A stretch of 64,000 nucleotides of DNA from the NCBI GenBank assembly GCA_002297045.1, contig DBJE01000003.1:196497-260496 (forward strand). The letters are read 5' to 3'. Origin of the DNA: Caryophanales bacterium UBA784. Lineage in GTDB: Bacteria > Bacillota_I > Bacilli_A > RFN20 > CAG-288. Shown here piece after piece: positions 26,157 through 33,543 of this stretch (positions are counted from its first letter, which is position 1; each line of letters begins with the position of its first letter). The notes beneath the pieces were generated by a model. The model had not been told where the DNA came from. It searched no databases and saw nothing but the letters and a program-made list of their open reading frames with translations. Position numbers and translations under genes: made by a program.

Positions 26157-27218
26157 TTAGGCAACGGTGGTTTCGGTAATTGGCTTTCCGCTCCTTTTTG
26201 CCTTGACCGCATCTTCGATTTTTTCGGCGGCTTCGGGGTTATTCTTCAGGAAGTCGTAGACAGAGGTGATTCCCTGCCCTAGCCGGTCTCCGTTATAGGA
26301 GAACCAGCTTCCGGATTTCTCGATGAAGCCGTAGTCTACGGCAAGCTGGGCAAGTTCGTGTTCGGCAGAGATTCCCTGTCCGAAGATGAGTTCTACCTTG
26401 CAGCTCCGGTAAGGGGCGGCAACTTTGTTTTTGACAATCTTGACATTGACCCTGTTTCCGATGACTTTATCCCCTTGCTTGATGGCATCCGCCCGGCGGA
26501 TTTCAATCCGGATGGTGGCATAGAACTTCAATGCCCGTCCGCCTGTCGTCGTTTCCGGGTTTCCATACCTGACACCGACCTTCTCCCGCAGCTGGTTGAT
26601 AAAGATGATGGTGCAGCTAGACTTGGATAGGACGCCGGCTAGTTTCCGAAGCGATTTAGACCTTAACCGGGCCTGTAGGCCAACGGAAGAGTCTTCATAG
26701 GTTCCTTCTAACTCTGCCTTAGGGACAAGGGCAGCAACCGAATCGACGACAATCAGATCGATTGCTCCTGACTTGGCAAGCCTGTCGGTGATTTCCCTGG
26801 CCTGTTCGCCATAATCAGGCTGGGAAAGAATCAAGTCATCGATGTCTACACCAAGGTTCTTGGCATATTCCGGATCGATGGCATGTTCGGCATCGATATA
26901 GGCTGCTCTCCCCCCGAGTTTCTGTACCGAGGCAATGGCTTCGAGAGCTAGGGTAGTCTTTCCCGAAGATTCCGGCCCATAGATTTCGATGATTCTTCCT
27001 TTCGGATATCCTCCGACACCTAAGGCAGAATCGATAAGGAGGGAACCGGTGGGAATGACTCCGACATTGACTGTCTCCTGGTCTCCCCTTTTCCTGATGA
27101 TTCCCTTGTCATTGAAGTAGGAACGGATTTCCTTGATCGTTGCTTCTACGGCTTTGTCCTTTTCGGTGTCGACAGGTGTCTGAACCTCTTTCGTCTGATC
27201 TGTTTTCTTGTCTTTCAT
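26157..27218 (-). CDS. recA: Recombinase RecA
   Basis: 353 aa, full length. Motifs: Walker A GPESSGKTT, YIDAEHAIDPEYA, VVDSVAALVPKAE, FINQLREKVGV and NPETTTGGRALKFY. The protein's only ATG is the start codon. AGG occupies the family Met positions in I-M-K-x-GD (two AGG), QARL-M-S (26661-26663) and VGV-M-YGN (26568-26570), whereas GRIIEIYG uses AGA and the IRIEIRRAD arginines are CGG and CGC. This is the best single gene for showing the changed code. It forms a unit with cinA and pgsA upstream and has its own terminator. Confidence 0.98.
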   Translation of the reverse strand: MKDKKTDQTKEVQTPVDTEKDKAVEATIKEIRSYFNDKGIIRKRGDQETVNVGVIPTGSLLIDSALGVGGYPKGRIIEIYGPESSGKTTLALEAIASVQKLGGRAAYIDAEHAIDPEYAKNLGVDIDDLILSQPDYGEQAREITDRLAKSGAIDLIVVDSVAALVPKAELEGTYEDSSVGLQARLRSKSLRKLAGVLSKSSCTIIFINQLREKVGVRYGNPETTTGGRALKFYATIRIEIRRADAIKQGDKVIGNRVNVKIVKNKVAAPYRSCKVELIFGQGISAEHELAQLAVDYGFIEKSGSWFSYNGDRLGQGITSVYDFLKNNPEAAEKIEDAVKAKRSGKPITETTVA

Positions 27219-27235
27219 TCTTGTTGACCTCTATC

Positions 27236-27733
27236 TTATATGGGACTGCTTTCTTCCTTTTTTCCAAAAGAAGTTTCGTCTAGCCTCTGTTTCCTCTCAA
27301 GGAAGGCAAAATCTACGCACTCCCGGCGGATAGAATCTCTGTCTCCCTTTAAATGGAGCTCGTACACATTCCTTTTGTCAAAGACCTTAATGGCAATATA
27401 CACTAAGCCGACAGGCTTATTTTCGCTTGCACTAGGTCCGGCATTTCCGGTAAAGGAAACCGAGCATTCCGTGTTGAAGAACAGGGAAGCATTAATGGCC
27501 CTTTCCTTTGCCGTCTGCTCGGAGATGGCACCATATTGTTCAATTGTGGAAACCTTGACACCGAACTTTTCCTTTGCCTTGTCCGTATAGGTGACGGCTG
27601 CTCCGGCAAAGACATTGCTCGCCCCGGGGATAGAAGTAAAGGCACTTGCAAACCTTCCACCGGTCAAGGACTCCCTGGACGAGAGATGGGCTTTTTTCTC
27701 CCTTAACGAATCAAGTAAATCTTTTCTTTCCAT
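27236..27733 (-). CDS. cinA: CinA C-terminal domain protein (nicotinamide-nucleotide amidase, PncC)
   Basis: 165 aa, corresponding only to the C-terminal half of two-domain CinA; the N-terminal MoaB-like domain is absent. The domain deamidates nicotinamide mononucleotide, recycling the NMN produced by NAD-dependent DNA ligase. Visible motifs: ESLTGG (the catalytic Ser-Thr region), IPGAS, FAGAAVTY, GAISEQTA, TGNAGPSA and PVGLVYIA. AGG codons in 'SS-M-ESLTGG-M-FAS' are at hydrophobic or small positions. Its location between pgsA and recA is the classic pgsA-cinA-recA order. Confidence 0.92.
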   Translation of the reverse strand: MERKDLLDSLREKKAHLSSRESLTGGRFASAFTSIPGASNVFAGAAVTYTDKAKEKFGVKVSTIEQYGAISEQTAKERAINASLFFNTECSVSFTGNAGPSASENKPVGLVYIAIKVFDKRNVYELHLKGDRDSIRRECVDFAFLERKQRLDETSFGKKEESSPI

Positions 27734-27737
27734 TGGA

Positions 27738-28418
27738 CTATTCCTTCTTTCCGTCTTTTTCTGTCAGAACTTCTTTGTTCTGCCTAACATAAATAACAAA
27801 GGAGAACAGGGAGAAGAACAGGCAAACGAGGGTAAGGATGTTGGTGATGATGTATGTATAGGAAAAGCGGTTATTCTTCCAAGACTCAAAACCGGAAGTG
27901 AAATTCAAAAGAGAGAAAGGAAAGCCATTTAGCAGAAGAACGGGGATAAGCCCCATTTCCACGGCGGTTTTCACTTTTCCATACCTATTGGCAGCCAGGA
28001 TCTTCCCTTTCCCTGCTGCCGTCCTTCTCAGTCCGTCCCTTGCGAGATCTCTTGCAACAAGAAGGACGGCAAGAAGGGGAAGAACCTGATAGTGTCCGGC
28101 AAAGTCTTTCCGGCAGGAAAGGAGGATGAAGGCGGAATCGACAAGGAATTTATCGGCGAAGGGATCGAGAAACTTCCCAAGGTCGGTGACAAGCCCGTTC
28201 TTTCTTGCCCTTTTCCCGTCGATGGCATCGGTCGATGCCGCAACAATGAATAAAACGAAGCAGACAAGGTCAATCCAGGAAAAGCCGCAATGGAAACCGG
28301 CTAGGACGATTTCCGGAGCAAAAGAAGAGGCAGCGGGGATAAAGGAGAGGGAAAAGAAAATAATCCTAACTAGGGCGAGTCCGATTCGGGCCGTCGTAAT
28401 CTTATTCGGTGTATTCAT
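27738..28418 (-). CDS. pgsA: CDP-diacylglycerol-glycerol-3-phosphate 3-phosphatidyltransferase
   Basis: 226-aa integral membrane enzyme that makes phosphatidylglycerophosphate. The CDP-alcohol phosphotransferase motif D-G-x-x-A-R-x8-G-x3-D-x3-D is complete as DAIDGK-x-ARKNGLVTDLGKFLDPFADK (split here at an AGG codon, Met under the revised code). Five or six hydrophobic helices are visible, with the motif after the second. It is longer than the usual 185 aa because of loops in the first half and a C-terminal charged tail. It is followed 4 bp later by cinA. Confidence 0.93.
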   Translation of the reverse strand: MNTPNKITTARIGLALVRIIFFSLSFIPAASSFAPEIVLAGFHCGFSWIDLVCFVLFIVAASTDAIDGKRARKNGLVTDLGKFLDPFADKFLVDSAFILLSCRKDFAGHYQVLPLLAVLLVARDLARDGLRRTAAGKGKILAANRYGKVKTAVEMGLIPVLLLNGFPFSLLNFTSGFESWKNNRFSYTYIITNILTLVCLFFSLFSFVIYVRQNKEVLTEKDGKKE

Positions 28419-28459
28419 TTTTGTTTCCTCTCTCTGTTCCGGGATAATTCAGGATAAAC

Positions 28460-28814
28460 GAGTATCCGGTCCTGTAAGCCATGTTTTGTCGAGGATAGCA
28501 ATTTATCTAGGCATGAATGCCTGTCTTCTGGGTTCGAATTCCCCATATGACTTCCCTTACCAAAATTTAGGTTTCTCGCTTGCGGGGCTTTCCAACGTTT
28601 CATTCCTAAGGTTTCCCTTAGTTTCGTCACTGTGGAGCTTTTATAGGGAAGACATCCTACCCGAGGGCTTAGATTCTTCCCGGCCGTCAGGGACTCCTCC
28701 CTGCCTAGGCTTATTGATTGACCTAGCAACAAACACTGTCATCATCACAGATGGCGCGAGCATGGACTTTCCTCTAGGAGCAATAACTCCCAGCAGCTAT
28801 CCGGACCGGATGAA
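28460..28814 (-). ncRNA. rnpB: RNase P RNA (Bacillus type)
   Basis: On the minus strand the universal motifs appear in order: AGAGGAAAGTCCATGCTCGC near the 5' end, CCACAGTGACGA, GCAAGCGAGAAACC, and ACAAAACATGGCTTACAG near the 3' end. The P1 helix is formed by ATCCGGTCC (28811-28803) and GGACCGGAT (28472-28464). The length of about 355 nt is slightly less than in Bacillus. The gene follows gpsB as in Bacillus (ypsB-rnpB). Ends are estimated from the P1 helix. Confidence 0.95.
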
Positions 28815-28825
28815 TTAAATAGGAA

Positions 28826-29188
28826 TCAGATCACACTTTTCGGATCAATGCCGGCTTTCTTAAGAGCTTCTTCATATTTGGATATCTTCTTGACTAGCTC
28901 AAGATTGTTCAGCGAAGGGGTACTATCGGTGGCGATACCGGCGAATTTTGCCTTCCTGGTTTCGTTTTCCGCTTCCGCCTTCCTCAGCTTTTCATTAAGG
29001 AAGTCAATCTTGCTCTGAAGCTCCTTTTCCTTGGCGTCTGTTTCTTTGACATAATCCTCCATCGACTCATAGTCGCGGATGACGAAATCAAGGAAAGTAT
29101 CCACCTGGAGTGCATTGTATCCAGGCTTCGTTCCCTGGAATTCTTTATGGTAGATTTTATTTGCGTCAAGAATGAGTTTAGGGGCCAT
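28826..29188 (-). CDS. gpsB: GpsB/DivIVA-domain cell division protein
   Basis: 120 aa. The N-terminal DivIVA-like lipid/peptide-binding domain is seen in LDANKIYHKEFQ, then YNALQVDTFLDFVIRDYE, followed by a coiled coil (about 45-80) and a short C-terminal helix, the layout of GpsB. GpsB links penicillin-binding proteins to the divisome. Size and its location directly upstream of rnpB favour GpsB over the longer DivIVA. The Met positions of the second motif are not informative. Confidence 0.85.
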   Translation of the reverse strand: MAPKLILDANKIYHKEFQGTKPGYNALQVDTFLDFVIRDYESMEDYVKETDAKEKELQSKIDFLNEKLRKAEAENETRKAKFAGIATDSTPSLNNLELVKKISKYEEALKKAGIDPKSVI

Positions 29189-29382
29189 ACATTTCTCCTA
29201 AACAGAATTATACACTTTTTCTTTCCTTTTTTCTGTTTTTTCAGAACAACAGGCAATTTTTCCGAATTTGTCTATTTTTTAAAAACCTCAGCTTCTTTTT
29301 TCTTCAATAACTCTTAAAAAAGGTAGAAAAAAGAAAAGAAAAAGGATTAGAATAAAACACGAGAAAACCTGTTGGAGGTAAC

Positions 29383-30234
29383 ATGTTCAAAATCTTGAAA
29401 CGAGATGATCTCAATCCTACTATCGTCCGCATTGTCGTCGAAGCTCCTTTTGTCGCCAAAAAGGCACAGCCGGGACAGTTTGTCATTGTCCGTGCCAATA
29501 GCGACAGCGAGCGTCTTCCTTTCACCATTGCCGGGGAAGATCCGGAAAAGGGAACCGTCACCATTATCTACCAGATTGTCGGTGCAGGAACCCTTGAATT
29601 AAGCCAGAAGCATGAGGGTGATGAACTTGCTGATTTTGTCGGACCTTTAGGACGTCCTAGTGAGTTAGAGGGCCTCAAGCATGTGGCCATTATCGGCGGC
29701 GGTGCCGGATGCGCCATTGCCTACCCGCTTGCCTATAAACTCCATGAGCTTGGTGCCGAGGTTACTTCGGTTGCCGGCTTCCGCAACAAAGAACTTGTCA
29801 TTCTCGAGAAGGAATTTGAGGATTGCTCTTCGATTTTCGTCAAAATGAGCGACGATGGCACTTGGGGAGAAAAAGGTTTTGTCACCCAGGGATTGGAGAA
29901 GGAAATCCTTCGCCGTCAGAAAGAAGGAAACCAGTTCGATGAAGTCATCGCCATCGGGCCTATCATTATGAGGAAGAACATCGCCATCCTGACCAAGAAA
30001 TACAACATTAAGACTGTTGTTTCCAGGAACCCGATTAGGATTGATGGCACCGGAAGGTGCGGCTGCTGCCGTGTCAGGGTTGGCGGAAAGAGGAAATTCG
30101 CCTGCGTTGACGGCCCGGATTTCGACGGCTGGGAAGTGGATTTCGATTCCGCCAGGGAACGGAACACCAGGTATTCCGGCTGGGAACATAAGGCATATGA
30201 GAACGAGTGCAACCTGCTTAAGGAGGGAAAATAG
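29383..30234 (+). CDS. nfnA: Ferredoxin-NADP reductase-like subunit NfnA
   Basis: 283 aa flavoprotein subunit of the electron-bifurcating NADH-dependent reduced ferredoxin:NADP oxidoreductase. An FAD domain (AQPGQFVIVRA, RLPFTIAGED) and an NAD domain (IIGGGAGCAIAYPLA, SDDGTWGEKGFVT, AIGPII) precede a Cys-rich 2Fe-2S-binding tail. In that tail AGG codons give NPI-M-IDGTG-M-CGCC, then RV-M-VGGK-M-KFACVDGP, an exact family match (30037-30039, 30055-30057), with one true Arg as CGT. It is followed 2 bp later by nfnB. A strong ribosome site, TGGAGG, precedes the ATG. Confidence 0.95.
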   Translation: MFKILKRDDLNPTIVRIVVEAPFVAKKAQPGQFVIVRANSDSERLPFTIAGEDPEKGTVTIIYQIVGAGTLELSQKHEGDELADFVGPLGRPSELEGLKHVAIIGGGAGCAIAYPLAYKLHELGAEVTSVAGFRNKELVILEKEFEDCSSIFVKMSDDGTWGEKGFVTQGLEKEILRRQKEGNQFDEVIAIGPIIMRKNIAILTKKYNIKTVVSRNPIRIDGTGRCGCCRVRVGGKRKFACVDGPDFDGWEVDFDSARERNTRYSGWEHKAYENECNLLKEGK

Positions 30235-30236
30235 TC

Positions 30237-31736
30237 ATGCCGTTCAATAGGAGAAACACAAAGAACCCTAGGCCGACTCAGGCCCCTGAGGTCCGTCGTC
30301 ATAATTTCGAGGAAGTCGCCATCGGTTATACCCAGGAGATGGCAATCGATGAAGCTAAGCGCTGCAGGCAGTGCAAGAAGCCTGGCTGCGTCCCTCTCTG
30401 CCCTGTCCACATCGATATTCCTGGTTTTATTTCCGAAGTTGCCAAAGGCGATTTTGAAAAAGCGTTCGAAGTCATTTCCCGTTCCTCCTCCCTTCCTGCT
30501 GTCTGTGGACGTGTCTGCCCGCAGGAGAGTCAGTGCGAGAAAGAGTGTCTGCGTCATAAGATGCCTGTCCGCGAAGGCGGAAAGGTTGTCAGGGAAGATG
30601 GGAAGCCTAAGAGGGGCGAATCCGTCGGCATCGGCCGTCTTGAACGCTTTGTTGCCGATTACCATCGCGAACATGCTAAGCCGATCAAGAGGGAAATCAA
30701 GAAGAACGGCCATAAGGTAGCCGTTATCGGTTCCGGTCCTTCCGGTCTTGCCTGCGCCTATGACCTTGCCAAGGCTGGATACGAGGTTACGATTTTTGAA
30801 GCCCTCCATGTCGCCGGCGGTGTCTTAAGGTATGGTATCCCGGAATTCCGTCTTCCTAAGGCGATTGTCCAGAAGGAAATTGAGGGATTGAAGGCAAGGG
30901 GTGTCACTATCCTCACCGATAGGGTCATCGGCCGTGTCCTTTCCATCGATGAATTAAGGAAGGAATACCACTTCGAGGCCGTGTTCGTCGGCACTGGTGC
31001 CGGTCTGCCCCGGTTCCTCGGAATCCCTGGCGAGAACGCCAAAGGCGTTTATTCCGCCAACGAGTACCTTACCCGTGTCAATTTAAGGAAAGCCTATCAG
31101 GAAGATAGCAAGACGCCGATTGAGCATGCCAAACATGTGGTTGTCGTCGGTGGCGGAAACGTCGCCATGGATGCCCTTCGTACTCCTCTCCGTCTCGGTG
31201 CGGAGACATCGACCTGTGTCTATCGCCGTTCCCTCGCCGAACTTCCTGCCCGTAAGGAAGAAATCGAACATGCCAAGGAAGAAGGCGTGGTCTTCGATCT
31301 TCTCCGTAATCCGGTTGAGATTGTCTATGACACGAAAGGATCTCCTTCCCGCCGTGCCCCGGACTATAATCCGAATTATGGCTGTGTCACTGGAATCAAA
31401 GTCCAGAAGCAGAAACTCGGCGAACCGGATGCCTCCGGACGTCGCCGTCCTGTTCCGGTCTCCCTTGAAGAGGACAAGGATGCTATTTATACCATTCCTT
31501 GCGACTGCGTCATCATTGCCATCGGCACAAGTCCGAATCCGCTAATTAAATTCACGACCCCTGGCATTGAGACTAATCCCCATGGCTGCCTAGTCGTCCA
31601 TGAGGACACGAACGAGACGACCAAGGATGGTGTCTTTGCCGGCGGCGATGCCGTTACCGGTGCCGCCACGGTCATCCTTGCCATGGGTGCCGGACGTAAG
31701 GCTGCCAAGGCAATCAGGGACTATCTTTCCCGTTAA
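30237..31736 (+). CDS. nfnB: NADPH-linked glutamate-synthase-type subunit NfnB
   Basis: 499 aa. The N-terminal iron-sulfur region holds RC-x-QCKKPGCVPLCPVHIDIP and VCGRVCPQESQCEKECL for two 4Fe-4S clusters. Two Rossmann folds follow (AVIGSGPSGLACAYDLA; VVVGGGNVAMDA), with YGIPEFRLPK between them and the FAGGDAVTGAATVILAMGAGRKAA end. It pairs with nfnA rather than a large glutamate synthase subunit, so the bifurcating transhydrogenase is more likely than GltD. In anaerobes this balances NADH, NADPH and ferredoxin. The GAGRKAA arginine is CGT; 'RC-x-QC' is AGG and fits Met or Leu. Confidence 0.94.
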   Translation: MPFNRRNTKNPRPTQAPEVRRHNFEEVAIGYTQEMAIDEAKRCRQCKKPGCVPLCPVHIDIPGFISEVAKGDFEKAFEVISRSSSLPAVCGRVCPQESQCEKECLRHKMPVREGGKVVREDGKPKRGESVGIGRLERFVADYHREHAKPIKREIKKNGHKVAVIGSGPSGLACAYDLAKAGYEVTIFEALHVAGGVLRYGIPEFRLPKAIVQKEIEGLKARGVTILTDRVIGRVLSIDELRKEYHFEAVFVGTGAGLPRFLGIPGENAKGVYSANEYLTRVNLRKAYQEDSKTPIEHAKHVVVVGGGNVAMDALRTPLRLGAETSTCVYRRSLAELPARKEEIEHAKEEGVVFDLLRNPVEIVYDTKGSPSRRAPDYNPNYGCVTGIKVQKQKLGEPDASGRRRPVPVSLEEDKDAIYTIPCDCVIIAIGTSPNPLIKFTTPGIETNPHGCLVVHEDTNETTKDGVFAGGDAVTGAATVILAMGAGRKAAKAIRDYLSR

Positions 31737-31760
31737 TTTTCTCCTCTTTCTAGGTAAAGA

Positions 31761-31803
31761 AAAAGCGGGCATCCGGCTAGGATGTCCGCTTTTGCTTTTT
31801 TCT
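31761..31803 (+). terminator. Intrinsic terminator of nfnAB
   Basis: AAAAGCGGGCATCC, a short loop and GGATGTCCGCTTTT are followed by GCTTTTTT. The stem has one internal mismatch. Confidence 0.85.
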
Positions 31804-31844
31804 TTTCTATTTTATAATGGACACAAATCCGAGGAGGAAAGCCA

Positions 31845-32330
31845 ATGGGAAAGAAAAACGAAGAATTCGAATTGTCTCCCGAGGAGCTGACAGAAGACAT
31901 TAATCATCTTAGGGAACTTGTCGTCAAGATCAGAGATGTCGGAGCCTTGGAAAGGTTTACCCGTCTTTTCCAGACCGATTACCGCGTACTGGTCTATCTT
32001 TCCAGCCATCCTAATTCCCACCCCTCTGTTATCGCCGATGATCTTAGGACGACAAGACCGGATGTGGCAGCCAACCTTCGGACTCTGGAAAAGAAGGGGT
32101 TCATCATCCGTGAACTTGATAGCGGAAACCGCCGGCAGGTTTTTGTCGCCATTACGGAAAAAGGAATACGTTATTTGGAAAAGGTCCATGAACAGCTAAG
32201 GAACCTGTTCAAGGGCTGGTTCCAGATTCTCGGCCCGGAAGAGACAAAACACCTCTTTCTTATTCTTGAGCTTTCCGCACGTCCCCAGAATTTCACCAGC
32301 GAGATTCTGAAAAGGAAAATCGGCTTTTAG
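31845..32330 (+). CDS. MarR-type winged-helix transcriptional regulator
   Basis: 161 aa. A central winged helix-turn-helix is visible: a YRVLVYLSSHPN helix, VIADDL-x-TTRPDVAANLRTLEKKGFI as recognition region, and the wing DSGNRRQVFVAITEKG. N- and C-terminal helices should form the dimer interface. A -10 TATAAT (31813-31818) and a strong AGGAGG ribosome site precede it. It sits 9 bp before recU and is probably co-transcribed with it. The ligand and targets are unknown. Confidence 0.82.
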   Translation: MGKKNEEFELSPEELTEDINHLRELVVKIRDVGALERFTRLFQTDYRVLVYLSSHPNSHPSVIADDLRTTRPDVAANLRTLEKKGFIIRELDSGNRRQVFVAITEKGIRYLEKVHEQLRNLFKGWFQILGPEETKHLFLILELSARPQNFTSEILKRKIGF

Positions 32331-32339
32331 CCTTTGAAT

Positions 32340-32957
32340 ATGATTAACTATCCCGATGGACGCAAGAGGATCCTTGTCCAAAAGAAAACGACGGTAGACA
32401 GACGGAAGTCAAAGAATAGAACAGCAAATGAACGCGCACGTGATTCCTTGATAAGAAGCAACAGGGGAAGGCATTTCGAATCCGATATTTCTAAAACATG
32501 CGACTTCTATCGATCAAAGGGAATTGCTGATATATACAAGCGTCCTACCCCAATTAAGGTCGTTAAAAGGAGCAAGGAACATCCAGGGATGATCAGCGAA
32601 GCCTATTTCGAAGAAAAGTCCACTACCGACTATGTCGGTATCTACAAGGGAAGGTACATCGACTTTGAATGCAAGGAGACCATTCATGACTCTGTCCCCT
32701 ACCATAGGATAAGACCGCAGCAATATGACCATCTCCGTTTTATCCGCTCTCTTGGCGGAATCGGATTTTTCCTTGTGTCGTTCAAAAGCCATCAGAAAGT
32801 GTTCCTGAGGAATGCGGATTTTATTCTTAAGGAAGTCAGTGAGAAGCACCATCCTGGATTCAAAAGGGAGTTCTTTGAGGAAAAAGGGGTTCCTGTCAAG
32901 CGAGGGTACAACCCTCCTTATTATCTTCTTGATGCCATCGACCAAGCGTTCTTCTAG
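32340..32957 (+). CDS. recU: Holliday junction resolvase RecU
   Basis: 205 aa. RecU resolves four-way junctions in Firmicutes. The catalytic core is complete: STTDYVGIYKGRYIDFECKET with the Asp, Glu and Lys residues, preceded by GIADIYKRPTPIKVV and EAYFEEKS. ATG at 32340 gives the family start MINYPDG; a TTG two codons earlier is possible. One conserved motif is odd: family S-N-R-G-M is encoded S-N-AGG-G-AGG, so under AGG = Met the first Arg is replaced. A bidirectional terminator follows. Confidence 0.93.
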   Translation: MINYPDGRKRILVQKKTTVDRRKSKNRTANERARDSLIRSNRGRHFESDISKTCDFYRSKGIADIYKRPTPIKVVKRSKEHPGMISEAYFEEKSTTDYVGIYKGRYIDFECKETIHDSVPYHRIRPQQYDHLRFIRSLGGIGFFLVSFKSHQKVFLRNADFILKEVSEKHHPGFKREFFEEKGVPVKRGYNPPYYLLDAIDQAFF

Positions 32958-32984
32958 AAAAAAGGGGGCCTAGCCCCCTTTTCT
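32958..32984. terminator. Bidirectional terminator between convergent genes
   Basis: AAGGGGGC-CTA-GCCCCCTT is flanked by A-runs on the left and T-runs on the right, serving recU on the plus strand and the 181-aa gene on the minus strand. Confidence 0.9.
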
Positions 32985-32989
32985 TCTGC

Positions 32990-33535
32990 TTACTTTTTCA
33001 GCTTTTCGTAATAGGTGTTTCCGACTTTGATGACTTCGACTTCCTTTAAGGCAGGATCTAACGTAAGAAGGGTCGCCGGACGTTCATAGGTCTTTTCTGC
33101 CTTTTCACCCTCTCCGTTATTTTCCCTGATGGTGACACTGACCCTTTTTGTGTTGTCTGACTTAGTCACATAGAACCGTCTTGGAAGCTCCTTATCCCGG
33201 TCGGCAGGGATGGTTGAGAGGATGCAACCATAGGGCGGGAAATCGCTTTCATTAAATTTTCCGTAGACCAGTACTTCCTTCGTTTCTTCATTGATTTTTC
33301 CAAAATAGGAATGGCTGTTGAAGACTCCGTTTCCGACGTAGAGAAGGAACTCCTGGACGCCAGTGCTTTGCTTATAGGCGTTCTCGATTTTGCTTTCCCG
33401 GTTTGAGTCCGAGATGGACTTTCCCCTCTTGTGGAAGAATTTAGTGAAAGAGTTCCCTTTCTTGGTGCTTTTCTCCTCTTCCTTCTTTTCTTCCTGTTTT
33501 ACGACGGCTTCTTTCTTTTCTTCTTCCATAGACAT
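32990..33535 (-). CDS. Hypothetical protein with acidic/basic N-terminus
   Basis: 181 aa, not recognised. Residues 1-35 are a Lys/Glu-rich low-complexity segment with poly-E and poly-K runs. From about residue 55 the sequence looks like a small beta-rich domain (VQEFLLYVGNGVF, EVLVYGKF, YGCILSTIPADRD, RRFYVTKS). There is no signal peptide and no membrane helix. AGGAGG precedes two nearby ATGs (33535 and two codons later). It follows the membrane-anchored endonuclease by 8 bp on the same strand, so the two are probably co-transcribed. Confidence 0.7.
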   Translation of the reverse strand: MSMEEEKKEAVVKQEEKKEEEKSTKKGNSFTKFFHKRGKSISDSNRESKIENAYKQSTGVQEFLLYVGNGVFNSHSYFGKINEETKEVLVYGKFNESDFPPYGCILSTIPADRDKELPRRFYVTKSDNTKRVSVTIRENNGEGEKAEKTYERPATLLTLDPALKEVEVIKVGNTYYEKLKK

Positions 33536-33543
33536 TCGTCCTC

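Noticed and set aside
18667..27218. Sequencing errors as the cause of Arg at Met positions
   Set aside because: The same single codon, AGG, explains the sites in many independent genes, while neighbouring Arg codons behave normally. Random errors would not do this.
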